The position numbers and the translations under genes were made by a program. 64,000 nucleotides of DNA from Alteromonas sp047556435 (GTDB lineage Bacteria; Pseudomonadota; Gammaproteobacteria; Enterobacterales; Alteromonadaceae): positions 62,001 through 126,000 of the forward strand of contig NZ_CP180210.1 in NCBI RefSeq assembly GCF_047556435.1, given 5' to 3'. A model generated the notes under the pieces. That model was not told where the DNA came from. It was given only the letters and a program-made list of their open reading frames with translations, and did not search any database. Shown here in pieces: positions 15,841 through 24,246 of the stretch. Position 1 is the stretch's first letter, and each line of letters begins with the position of its first letter.

Positions 15841-17034
15841 ATGTCTGAGGCATTTATTGCACACCTGCAATCGCAGATTGCCAGCACGAAAGAAGAAGGG
15901 CTGTACAAAAAAGAGCGGGTAATTACCTCGCAACAGCAAGCTGACATTGATGTGAACAACGATCACGTTGTGAACTTCTGTGCAAATAATTACCTGGGAC
16001 TGGCTAATCATCCCGACCTCATCACTGCGGCGAAAGACGGCCTGGACAGCCACGGCTTTGGCATGGCGTCGGTGCGCTTTATTTGCGGAACGCAGGACAT
16101 TCACAAACAGCTGGAAGGCAAAATCAGTGAGTTCCTGGGCACGGAAGACACCATTTTGTATCCGTCATGCTTTGACGCCAACGGCGGCTTGTTTGAAACG
16201 TTATTAGGCCCGGAAGACGCCATTATCTCTGATGCCCTTAACCACGCCAGCATCATCGACGGCGTGCGTTTGTGTAAAGCCAAACGCTACCGCTACGCCA
16301 ATAACGACATGGAAGCGCTGGAAGACCAGTTAAAGCAAGCCGACGCAGACGGTGCACGGTTTAAGGTTATCGCCACAGACGGCGTGTTCTCGATGGACGG
16401 CGTGATTGCGGATTTGAAAAGTATTTGCGATCTGGCCGATAAATACGATGCGCTGGTGATGGTTGATGACTGTCACGCCACTGGCTTTCTTGGCGATAAC
16501 GGCCGCGGCAGCCATGAATACTGTGATGTGATGGGCCGGGTAGACATTATCACCGGTACATTGGGTAAAGCCCTGGGCGGGGCGTCAGGGGGATATACGT
16601 CGGGCAAAAAAGAAGTCGTGGAGTGGTTGCGTCAGCGCTCACGCCCGTACCTGTTCTCAAACTCCGTAGCGCCACCTATCGTATCTGCCTCACTGAAAGT
16701 ATTCGATATGATGGCTGATGGCAGCGAGCTTCGCGACCAGTTATGGAAAAATTCAGCGCATTTCCGTAAGCGTATGGAAAAGGCCGGATTCACGCTGGCC
16801 GGTAAAGATCATCCCATTATCCCTGTGATGCTGGGCGATGCACGTCTTGCCAGCGACATGGCGGATAAGCTGCTGGAAAAAGGCATTTATGTGATTGGTT
16901 TCTCATACCCGGTTGTACCTAAGGGGCAGGCGCGTATTCGTACGCAGATGTCAGCCGGGCACAGTATTGAACACGTAGACCGTGCGGTAGACGCGTTTAT
17001 TGAAGTGGGTCGCGAGTTAGGAGTGATTCAATGA
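15841..17034 (+). CDS. kbl: Glycine C-acetyltransferase (2-amino-3-ketobutyrate CoA ligase)
   Basis: A PLP-dependent alpha-oxoamine synthase of 397 residues, the family length. It cleaves 2-amino-3-oxobutyrate with CoA to glycine and acetyl-CoA, the second step of threonine degradation. Visible features are NFCANNYLGLANHP, GMASVRFICGTQ, DDCHATGFLGDNGRG and the PLP-lysine motif TLGKALGGASGGY. The start ATG is preceded by GGAGA. Its stop overlaps the start of tdh by 4 bases (ATGA), so both enzymes of the pathway are translationally coupled. Confidence 0.97.
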   Translation: MSEAFIAHLQSQIASTKEEGLYKKERVITSQQQADIDVNNDHVVNFCANNYLGLANHPDLITAAKDGLDSHGFGMASVRFICGTQDIHKQLEGKISEFLGTEDTILYPSCFDANGGLFETLLGPEDAIISDALNHASIIDGVRLCKAKRYRYANNDMEALEDQLKQADADGARFKVIATDGVFSMDGVIADLKSICDLADKYDALVMVDDCHATGFLGDNGRGSHEYCDVMGRVDIITGTLGKALGGASGGYTSGKKEVVEWLRQRSRPYLFSNSVAPPIVSASLKVFDMMADGSELRDQLWKNSAHFRKRMEKAGFTLAGKDHPIIPVMLGDARLASDMADKLLEKGIYVIGFSYPVVPKGQARIRTQMSAGHSIEHVDRAVDAFIEVGRELGVIQ

Positions 17035-18056
17035 AGTCGTTAGTAAAAGCGCACAGCGAAAAAGGCATTTGGCTGGAAGACACGCCCAAGCCGGAAGTGG
17101 GTCATAACGATCTGCTGATAAAAATTCGCAAAACCGCCATTTGTGGCACGGACATGCATATTTACAACTGGGACGAGTGGGCACAGAATACCATTCCGGT
17201 TCCCATGGTTGTCGGTCATGAATACGTGGGTGAAGTGGTAGGCATGGGCGAAGAAGTCGCTGGCTTCAAGGTTGGCGACCGCGTGTCAGGCGAAGGTCAC
17301 ATCACCTGCGGTCACTGCCGTAACTGCCGCGCTGGGCGCCGTCATTTGTGTCGCAATGAGTCCGGTGTAGGGGTAAATCGTCCGGGCGCATTCGCTGAGT
17401 ACCTGGTTATCCCGGCGTTCAACGCCTTCAAGATCCCGAATAACATCAGCGATGATCTGGCTTCTATTTTCGACCCATTCGGTAATGCGGTTCATACTGC
17501 ACTGAGTTTTGATTTAGTGGGTGAGGACGTGCTAATCACCGGCGCAGGCCCTATCGGTATTATGGCTGCCGCCGTCGCAAGACACGTCGGTGCCCGACAT
17601 GTTGTGATTACGGATGTTAACCCCTATCGCTTGGCGCTTGCCGAGAAAATGGGCGCAAGCCGGGCTGTCAATGTCAGTAACACCAACTTAAAAGACGTGA
17701 TGAAAGAGTTGGGTATGACGGAAGGCTTTGATGTGGGCATGGAAATGTCCGGTGTGCCGTCAGCATTCCGCGATATGCTGAATAATATGAACAACGGTGG
17801 TAAAGTGGCAATGTTAGGTATTCCGCCGCAGGACGTAGCCATTAACTGGAATGAAGTGATCTTCAAAGGCCTTACCATAAAGGGGATTTACGGACGCGAA
17901 ATGTTCGAAACCTGGTATAAAATGGCAAGCCTTATTCAAAGCGGACTGGACCTGACACCCATCATTACTCACCAGTTCTCGGTAGACGACTTTCAGAAAG
18001 GGTTCGATACCATGGGGTCCGGTGAGTCCGGCAAAGTTATTCTGGACTGGCAATAA
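17031..18056 (+). CDS. tdh: L-threonine 3-dehydrogenase
   Basis: A zinc-dependent medium-chain dehydrogenase of 341 residues that oxidises L-threonine with NAD+ to 2-amino-3-oxobutyrate. It shows the catalytic zinc region AICGTDMHIYNWDEW and GHEYVGEV, the structural zinc cysteines in GEGHITCGHCRNCRAGRRHLC, and the Rossmann motif GAGPIGIMAAAVARHVGA. It is coupled to kbl upstream and followed two bases after its stop by glpE, giving a compact kbl-tdh-glpE-glpG cluster. Confidence 0.97.
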   Translation: MKSLVKAHSEKGIWLEDTPKPEVGHNDLLIKIRKTAICGTDMHIYNWDEWAQNTIPVPMVVGHEYVGEVVGMGEEVAGFKVGDRVSGEGHITCGHCRNCRAGRRHLCRNESGVGVNRPGAFAEYLVIPAFNAFKIPNNISDDLASIFDPFGNAVHTALSFDLVGEDVLITGAGPIGIMAAAVARHVGARHVVITDVNPYRLALAEKMGASRAVNVSNTNLKDVMKELGMTEGFDVGMEMSGVPSAFRDMLNNMNNGGKVAMLGIPPQDVAINWNEVIFKGLTIKGIYGREMFETWYKMASLIQSGLDLTPIITHQFSVDDFQKGFDTMGSGESGKVILDWQ

Positions 18057-18058
18057 TA

Positions 18059-18376
18059 ATGACCCAATTTTCACACATCACCGTGCAGGATGTCGCAGAC
18101 AATAAAGACAGCTATGCCATTGTTGATATTCGCGATCCGCAGTCTTTCGCTAACGGTCACATGCCGGATGCGTTGCACTTAAGCAATGATAATCTGGCAA
18201 CGTTTATCGAGAACACGCCGAAAGAAAAGCCTGTCGTGGTGGTTTGTTATCACGGCATTAGCAGCCAGCAGGCGGCGCAGGTGATTGCCGGGCAAGGCTT
18301 TGACACCGTCTATAGTATGGATGGTGGCTTTGAGGCCTGGCGGTTATCGCAGCCAGTGGTTAGTGATAACGCGTGA
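18059..18376 (+). CDS. glpE: Thiosulfate sulfurtransferase (single-domain rhodanese)
   Basis: A 105-residue rhodanese domain that transfers sulfane sulfur from thiosulfate to cyanide or to thiol acceptors such as thioredoxin, in the cytosol. The active-site loop VVCYHGISSQQAA carries the catalytic cysteine, and YSMDGGFEAW is the family C-terminal motif. It starts two bases after tdh and overlaps glpG by four bases (GTGA). The pairing with glpG matches enterobacteria, but here the genes follow threonine catabolism rather than glpD or glpR. Confidence 0.93.
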   Translation: MTQFSHITVQDVADNKDSYAIVDIRDPQSFANGHMPDALHLSNDNLATFIENTPKEKPVVVVCYHGISSQQAAQVIAGQGFDTVYSMDGGFEAWRLSQPVVSDNA

Positions 18377-19248
18377 ACACCCCGCTAATCGCATTTCGTC
18401 GGGAAGGGGCGGCTCACCTTCTGGCAAATTATCTTAAGAGTCAGGGCATTGGCGCGAAGGTTGAACGAACCAGCGCCGGTGACGAATATATGATTGTGCT
18501 GGCAAACGACGATGATGCGCTTCGTGCCAGAGATATCACCGAAGCCTTTCTCCGTAATCCGAACGATCCTAAGTATCAGCAGGCCGCGTGGCAGCATGGT
18601 CAGCAGGTAACGCTGACGCCTACCGGCAGCGGCATGAGTATTGCCAGCATGATGAAAAATGCCATGACATCGCCGATGACGGCAACTGTGCTGGTGATTT
18701 GCGTAGTAGTGTATGCCTTATCGCTGTTTGGCTTGTTTGCGCCTATTGCCAGCGAACTTATGATGCAGCCACTGTCTTTGCTAATGGAAAACCACGAGTG
18801 GTGGCGGGTGATTGGGCCGGCGTTTATTCATTTCTCTATCCTTCATATTGTGTTTAACCTGTTGTGGTGGGGCATGTTGGGGGCGCAAATCGAACGTACT
18901 CTGGGCGTCAGCATGCTGATGCTGGTATTTGTAATTTCCGCTATTACGTCAAATATTGGCCAGTCTTTCTTCACAGAACCGCTCCCAGGAGGCTTGTTGC
19001 CCTTTGGTGGTCTGTCAGGTGTGGTCTATGCGTTGATGGGCTTTGTGTGGTGGCTGGGCTGGCTTAAACCGCAATGGGGCCTGAGTATCCCCCGCGGAAT
19101 TATCGGCTTTATGTTAGTGTGGCTGGTACTGGGTTATGCGGATGTACTGTGGGTGAATATGGCGAACGCCGCACACACGGTAGGGCTGATAACCGGTTGT
19201 GCTTTGGCTGCGATACTAAGTATTGGTGCTGATAAAAGGGCGGGTTAG
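18373..19248 (+). CDS. glpG: Rhomboid-family intramembrane serine protease
   Basis: A 291-residue GlpG-type rhomboid with an N-terminal cytosolic domain (about residues 1-70) and roughly six transmembrane helices. Landmarks are HFSILHIVFNLLWWGMLG, which carries the His and Asn of the oxyanion region, FGGLSGVVYALMGF with the catalytic Ser in GLSG, and ANAAHTVGLITG with the catalytic His. It cuts transmembrane segments of substrate proteins within the inner membrane. The GTG start overlaps the glpE stop. Its TAG overlaps the stop codon of the convergent fliL gene by two bases. Confidence 0.95.
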   Translation: MNTPLIAFRREGAAHLLANYLKSQGIGAKVERTSAGDEYMIVLANDDDALRARDITEAFLRNPNDPKYQQAAWQHGQQVTLTPTGSGMSIASMMKNAMTSPMTATVLVICVVVYALSLFGLFAPIASELMMQPLSLLMENHEWWRVIGPAFIHFSILHIVFNLLWWGMLGAQIERTLGVSMLMLVFVISAITSNIGQSFFTEPLPGGLLPFGGLSGVVYALMGFVWWLGWLKPQWGLSIPRGIIGFMLVWLVLGYADVLWVNMANAAHTVGLITGCALAAILSIGADKRAG

Positions 19249-19255
19249 CCGCCCT
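19234..19255 (-). terminator. Terminator for fliL, inside the glpG/fliL overlapping ends
   Basis: AGGGCGG (19237-19243) pairs with CCGCCCT (19249-19255). On the minus strand the stem is followed by TTTT, fitting an intrinsic terminator for fliL. The hairpin contains the stop codons of both convergent genes. Confidence 0.65.
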
Positions 19256-19673
19256 GATAGAGGTACTTGGTAAAGATTACGTCTCTTACCACTTCGCCAC
19301 CGGTTTCCTGCTTCATATGCTCCTGAAGCGCTTTTAAGATGGCGCGACGAATATCTTCACGGCCGGTCAGCGATTTTACTTTCTCTTCCGGCTGACGGCC
19401 GAAAATTTCAATCGCCGTAGCACGCAGCAGCGGCATGTGATGCTCGGCAATCTCAAGCTGATCAACGTCATTAATCATCAACTCTACCGTAACCCGCACG
19501 TAACCCAGCTTTCTGGCTGTAGAGCCTACGTAATTGGTCACAATGTCAGGTTCGAGGCCAAGGTAGGCATAGTTTGGACGATCCTGAGCACTAACCAGTG
19601 ACGTACCGGCGGCAGTTAAAAATAACGAAATTGCCAGGGATCGTAGCAGTAATCGAAATGTCATTTTGGTCAA
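19245..19673 (-). CDS. FliL-like flagellar basal-body-associated protein, outside a flagellar cluster
   Basis: A 142-residue protein with an N-terminal hydrophobic segment ending in a signal-peptidase-like TSLVSAQ. The rest has the FliL-family pattern: YAYLGLEPDIVTNY, KLGYVRVTVELMIND, HHMPLLRATAIEIFG and LTGREDIRRAILKAL. FliL supports flagellar motor torque beside the stator. This copy lacks the long linker of classical FliL, may be secreted rather than anchored, and lies alone among non-flagellar genes. It is better described as a FliL-domain paralogue; a motor role is inference. Confidence 0.8.
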   Translation of the reverse strand: MTKMTFRLLLRSLAISLFLTAAGTSLVSAQDRPNYAYLGLEPDIVTNYVGSTARKLGYVRVTVELMINDVDQLEIAEHHMPLLRATAIEIFGRQPEEKVKSLTGREDIRRAILKALQEHMKQETGGEVVRDVIFTKYLYQGG

Positions 19674-19969
19674 GTCTGGTATCGCTTAATAACAACAGGG
19701 AATAAAGATGCCTATAGTGTAGCAAAATCATCCAGTCGCGCACTACTGCATTAGTCGAAGCCGGAACATTTACGAAAAATAAGCGCGTCACCTTCCACAT
19801 CCACTCCTAAAGAATGCACCTTAGCCGTGCTTATCGTTGCTGGTGCAAACAGCGGCAGGACGGAGCAATGCGACGAAAAGATAGCAATAAGACGGGATAA
19901 CAAGGACGACAGGGTGGGCGTAAAACCTGCTTCGGTGATAAGATATTCGCAGTTTTAAAAGCAGAGAAT

Positions 19970-20536
19970 GTGTCGTTGAAAGTCTCTCCTGAATTTCCCG
20001 TTGGACTGGATGTTAACTGGGAGCCTTCTGACAAGGTAGCCTTGTCTGATCCTTACTTAAAAAACTGGCTGCTTGATACCGGTTCGTTAACAGAGCGGGT
20101 GCAGGCGTTGTGCCGTCATTTTTCGCTGGTAAAGCTGGGACAGGGGACAAAAGCGCTACATGCCAGTGAGACAGCGCTGCTAAATGCGACGGCCAACAGT
20201 GAATGGCAGGTACGAGAAGTATTATTGTGCGCTGATAACGAGCCCTGGGTATATGCGCGCTCGGTTATCCCGCAATCGCTGATAGATGACGAACTGGCTA
20301 ACTTAGGTACCGAGCCTCTGGGGAAGCGGCTATTTAACGATCCGCGTTTTGCCCGCTCCGATTTCCACCTTTGTCAGGCAACGCCTGAGGCACTTTCCCG
20401 CCTGAATATGGATATCACCGATACACTGTGGGGGCGTCGCTCGTTGTTTTCTTTTCAGGAAAGCCGCATGATTGTGGCTGAAGTATTTTTGCCGGACGCA
20501 CCGGCCTATGAATCGCGGTATCGCTATGGACGTTAA
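19970..20536 (+). CDS. ubiC: Chorismate pyruvate-lyase
   Basis: Converts chorismate to 4-hydroxybenzoate and pyruvate, the first committed step of ubiquinone synthesis, in the cytosol. The 188-residue protein has the family landmarks WLLDTGSLTERVQ, VREVLLCADNEPWVYARSVIP, LGTEPLGKRLF and LWGRRSLFSF. GTG at 19970 is the start. The last bases overlap the start of ubiA by 11 nt, giving the usual ubiC-ubiA operon. Confidence 0.93.
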   Translation: MSLKVSPEFPVGLDVNWEPSDKVALSDPYLKNWLLDTGSLTERVQALCRHFSLVKLGQGTKALHASETALLNATANSEWQVREVLLCADNEPWVYARSVIPQSLIDDELANLGTEPLGKRLFNDPRFARSDFHLCQATPEALSRLNMDITDTLWGRRSLFSFQESRMIVAEVFLPDAPAYESRYRYGR

Positions 20537-21395
20537 GCTGTCTTTCTCCAACATGCCCGGCTACGCGCGTTTGATGCGTCTGGATAAGCCGGTAGGTATT
20601 TATCTGCTGCTATGGCCTACCTTATGGGCGCTGGTGGTGGCATCGAACGGGCTTCCCTCGCTTTTCATTACCGCCGTGTTTGTTACCGGTGTGGTTATCA
20701 TGCGTTCTGCCGGCTGTATTATAAACGACTATGCCGATCGCCATGTCGACGGTGACGTGAAACGCACATCGGCACGCCCACTGGTGAGTGGCGAAGTCTC
20801 CGAGAAAGAAGCGCTACAGTTGTTTGCGCTGCTTATTGGTATCTCGTTTGGTCTGGTACTAATGCTTAACTGGCAAACCATCGCAATGTCAGTAGCAGCG
20901 CTGATTCTGGCTTCAAGTTATCCGTTTATGAAGCGCTACACCCATTTGCCACAGGTGGTGTTGGGGGCCGCCTTCGGCTGGGCAATCCCCATGGCATTTA
21001 CTGCAATCACCGAAACCGTTCCGGTGTGGGGATGGCTGCTATTCATGGCTAACCTGTGCTGGACGGTGGCGTATGACACCATGTATGCAATGGTCGACCG
21101 TGACGATGACGTGCGCATTGGCGTGAAGTCTACCGCGGTATTGTTTGGCCGTTTCGACAAAGCCATGATCGTGCTGTTACAGCTGGTAACCTTGCTGTTA
21201 CTGTTGTCAGTGGGGGTGTTGATTGAGGCAACCTGGCCTTATTACCTGTCGCTTATAGTTACTGTTGTACTCTTTACCCATGCCTACACTCGTATCCGCC
21301 ACCGAGAGCGCGAGGCGTGCTTCAAAGCGTTTATCGAAAGCCATTATGTGGGCATGGTGATAACTGCCGGGCTATTAGCGCACTACCTGTTGTAA
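20526..21395 (+). CDS. ubiA: 4-hydroxybenzoate polyprenyltransferase
   Basis: An integral membrane prenyltransferase (289 aa) that joins 4-hydroxybenzoate to the polyprenyl side chain of ubiquinone. Both aspartate-rich motifs are present, NDYADRHVDGD and DTMYAMVDRDDD, and bind Mg2+-pyrophosphate. There are about eight to nine hydrophobic helices. ATG 20526 is chosen because it gives MDVKLSFSNMPGYARLMRLD, the normal N terminus; the frame stays open 18 codons further up inside ubiC. Overlap with ubiC implies coupled translation. Confidence 0.95.
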   Translation: MDVKLSFSNMPGYARLMRLDKPVGIYLLLWPTLWALVVASNGLPSLFITAVFVTGVVIMRSAGCIINDYADRHVDGDVKRTSARPLVSGEVSEKEALQLFALLIGISFGLVLMLNWQTIAMSVAALILASSYPFMKRYTHLPQVVLGAAFGWAIPMAFTAITETVPVWGWLLFMANLCWTVAYDTMYAMVDRDDDVRIGVKSTAVLFGRFDKAMIVLLQLVTLLLLLSVGVLIEATWPYYLSLIVTVVLFTHAYTRIRHREREACFKAFIESHYVGMVITAGLLAHYLL

Positions 21396-21650
21396 TTGCC
21401 GCGTAGTGGTGCAGCGGCGGCCAGGGAATTTATCAACTCTATAGCTAACGACAGCGCGCCGTGAACGCCGCAAAAGCCTCGCTGCCGCGCGCTGCTTGTA
21501 CTTCGGTGTGTCAGACAGAATACGGCTTTGCGTGATAATCGCGAGGTGAGCCTTACGCGGGCAGGATGGTAACGCAAACCGTATATAGATGAACTACTGT
21601 GCGCCGCTGTCTGCTTCGGTATGCCGACTGACTAAGGCGCGCCAGCGACC

Positions 21651-21899
21651 TCAGCCTTTTTGCTGGTTTTCCAGTTCGGTGAGTCTGGCTTCCATAGCAT
21701 CCAGCTTTTCGCGGGTGCGAATTAACACCTGGCTTTGAATATCAAACTCTTCGCGGGTAACCAGGTCCAGTTTTGATAGCTGCGACTGCAATACCTGCTT
21801 AATGCGACCTTCGGCTTCTTCTGCCATATTACGCACACCCGGCGGTACCGAGTCTGCAATTTGTTTTGCCAATTCTTCCAGTTTCTTCGGATCAAGCAT
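21651..21899 (-). CDS. ubiK: Ubiquinone biosynthesis accessory factor (YqiC/BMFP family)
   Basis: An 82-residue, mostly helical protein of the BMFP family, with an amphipathic N-terminal helix (LDPKKLEELAKQIADSVPPG) and a C-terminal trimeric coiled coil (REKLDAMEARLTELENQQ). UbiK works with UbiJ as an assembly or lipid-binding factor for the hydroxylation steps of aerobic ubiquinone synthesis. It is convergent with ubiA, so it sits beside other ubi genes without sharing their transcript. AAAGGA lies upstream of its ATG. Confidence 0.92.
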   Translation of the reverse strand: MLDPKKLEELAKQIADSVPPGVRNMAEEAEGRIKQVLQSQLSKLDLVTREEFDIQSQVLIRTREKLDAMEARLTELENQQKG

Positions 21900-22040
21900 G
21901 GTTTTTCCTTTATAATGCGCGTCGTCGACGAGGTTCCCATTCTATAGCGATACCATCGACATGCAATGAAAACCGCCACCTCTCCCTGGTTGCGTCTGGT
22001 GGCGCGTGTCATCCAACAAGATGCAGGTATCTGATTTTCC

Positions 22041-24053
22041 ATGAAGCTGAATGATGCACAACAATCTGCTGTGACTTTTGTCTCCGGGCCTTGTCTGGTG
22101 CTGGCCGGTGCCGGTAGTGGAAAAACCCGGGTGATCACCAATAAAATTGCGCATCTGGTTCGAAACTGCGATATGCCGGCACGCTACATTGCAGCGGTGA
22201 CGTTCACCAACAAAGCGGCCCGCGAGATGAAAGAACGGGTTGCACAAACCTTAGGGAAAAAAGAAGCGCGCGGCCTGAAAGTCTCCACCTTTCACACCCT
22301 GGGGCTGAATATCATTAAATCGCATGTGAAAGACTTAGGCTTAAAGCCCGGCTTCTCGCTGTTTGATGACAAAGATTCGCTGGCGCTGTTAACCGACCTC
22401 ACCGAAGACACCTTAGATGGCGACAAAGACCAGCTCTCGCTACTGCAAAGCTGCATCTCGAACTGGAAAAACGATTTATTACTGCCAGATCAATTATTGC
22501 GTACGGCAACCAGTACCGGCGAGAAAGAATTCGCCGAGGCGTACCGTCAGTATCAAAACCATTTAAAGGCCTATAATGCGCTGGATTTCGATGATCTTAT
22601 TCTGCTGCCCACGCTGCTGTTAAAACACAACGAACAAGCGCGGATGAAGTGGCAAAGTAAAATTCGCTACCTGCTGGTGGATGAATACCAGGACACCAAC
22701 ACCAGTCAGTACGAACTGGTGAAGCTGATGGTAGGCGAGCGTGCCCGCTTTACGGTGGTGGGTGATGATGATCAGTCAATTTATTCCTGGCGTGGCGCCA
22801 AGCCGCAGAACCTGAACTTACTTCAGCAGGATTTCCCGCGCCTGAATGTCATCAAGCTGCAGCAGAATTACCGATCCTCAGGACGCATTCTGCACTGCGC
22901 AAATATACTCATTCAGAACAATCCGCACCTGTTCGACAAGACGCTGTTTTCTGAACTTCAGTACGGCGAGCCCCTGAAAGTGGTGGTGGCGAAAAACGAA
23001 GAGCACGAGGCCGAGCGCGTGGTCGCAGAGCTCATTGCACATAAGTTTATGAATCGCACTAATTTTAAAGACTATGCAATCTTGTATCGTGGAAACCACC
23101 AGAGCCGGCTGTTCGAGAAGCTGTTAATGAGTAACCGCATCCCTTACAAAATAAGCGGCGGCATGTCGTTTTTCGGTCGCAGCGAGGTGAAAGACATCAT
23201 GGCGTACTTGCGTCTGATGGTGAACCAGGATGACGATAACGCGCTGCTTCGCATTATCAACACACCTAACCGCGGTATCGGTCGCGCCACGCTGGAAAAA
23301 CTGGGAAATTTCGCCAATCACCTTGGCAAGTCAATGTTTGAAGCCGCGTGTCACGATGCGCTGTCGGGTGTACTTTCAGGCAATGCCTATCAACGGGTAG
23401 CCGGGTTTGCGCGCTGGATAGTTGAGTTGTCTGATAATGCTGCCAGAGGTGATACCACCGCAGCGTTGCGCTCGATGATCAAGTCGATGAGCTACGAAGA
23501 GTGGCTGTACGAACACAGCCCCAGTCCGAAAGCGGCAGAAATGGCCATGGCGAACGTCAGTACCCTGTTTGGTTGGGTTACAGACATGCTGGAGGGTAAC
23601 GAGCTGGATGCGCCCATGACGCTGGTGGAAGTGGTAAACCGGCTGATTTTACGAGACATGATGGAGCGTGGCGAAGAGGAAGGCGATGCCGACCAGGTAC
23701 AACTGATGACATTGCATGCGTCAAAGGGGCTGGAGTTTCCCATCGTATTTCTGGTGGGTATGGAAGAAGGCCTGTTGCCACACCAAAGCAGTATTGATGA
23801 AGATAATGTGGATGAAGAGCGTCGTCTGGCGTATGTAGGCATCACACGCGCACAGCGCGAGCTTATTTTTACTCTTGCCAAAGAGCGTCGTCAGTTTGGC
23901 GAGATTATTCAGCCAGAGCCTAGTCGCTTTTTATACGAGCTACCCGCCGATGACGTGCAGTGGGAAAATCAAAAGCCGAAGGCCAGCCCGGAAGAGCGCC
24001 AGCAGAAGGGGCAGGCCAGTATTGCTAATCTGCGGGATATGCTGAAAAAGTAA
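22041..24053 (+). CDS. rep: ATP-dependent DNA helicase Rep
   Basis: A superfamily 1A 3'-5' helicase of 670 residues that moves ahead of the replisome and removes bound proteins. All motifs can be read: Q motif region LNDAQQSAV, Walker A AGAGSGKT, Ia FTNKAAREMKERV, II VDEYQDTN, III GDDDQSIYSWRGA, IV LQQNYRS, V LMTLHASKGLEF and VI EERRLAYVGITRAQ. Length and the absence of an extra UvrD-type C-terminal extension fit Rep rather than UvrD. It is divergent from ubiK. Confidence 0.95.
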   Translation: MKLNDAQQSAVTFVSGPCLVLAGAGSGKTRVITNKIAHLVRNCDMPARYIAAVTFTNKAAREMKERVAQTLGKKEARGLKVSTFHTLGLNIIKSHVKDLGLKPGFSLFDDKDSLALLTDLTEDTLDGDKDQLSLLQSCISNWKNDLLLPDQLLRTATSTGEKEFAEAYRQYQNHLKAYNALDFDDLILLPTLLLKHNEQARMKWQSKIRYLLVDEYQDTNTSQYELVKLMVGERARFTVVGDDDQSIYSWRGAKPQNLNLLQQDFPRLNVIKLQQNYRSSGRILHCANILIQNNPHLFDKTLFSELQYGEPLKVVVAKNEEHEAERVVAELIAHKFMNRTNFKDYAILYRGNHQSRLFEKLLMSNRIPYKISGGMSFFGRSEVKDIMAYLRLMVNQDDDNALLRIINTPNRGIGRATLEKLGNFANHLGKSMFEAACHDALSGVLSGNAYQRVAGFARWIVELSDNAARGDTTAALRSMIKSMSYEEWLYEHSPSPKAAEMAMANVSTLFGWVTDMLEGNELDAPMTLVEVVNRLILRDMMERGEEEGDADQVQLMTLHASKGLEFPIVFLVGMEEGLLPHQSSIDEDNVDEERRLAYVGITRAQRELIFTLAKERRQFGEIIQPEPSRFLYELPADDVQWENQKPKASPEERQQKGQASIANLRDMLKK

Positions 24054-24246
24054 GTGACTTGCTTGATATTCAGCCTTGCTGCGTTGCATATCCACGTCTT
24101 TTGCAATATGCATGCGATACTGGTGTCGTGCACCGATGCCGTTAACAGGTGAGAAGCGCGCGTCAGAAAGAAATAGAAGAATGGCTAATCCCAAACAAGA
24201 CGCAGCCATTATCAGCATGGTGTGACACAAAGAGGATGAAGGCCTC

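Noticed and set aside
24085..24112. TGCATAT...ATATGCA inverted repeat after rep
   Set aside because: The loop is 14 bases, the stem is AT-rich and no T-run follows; too weak to call.
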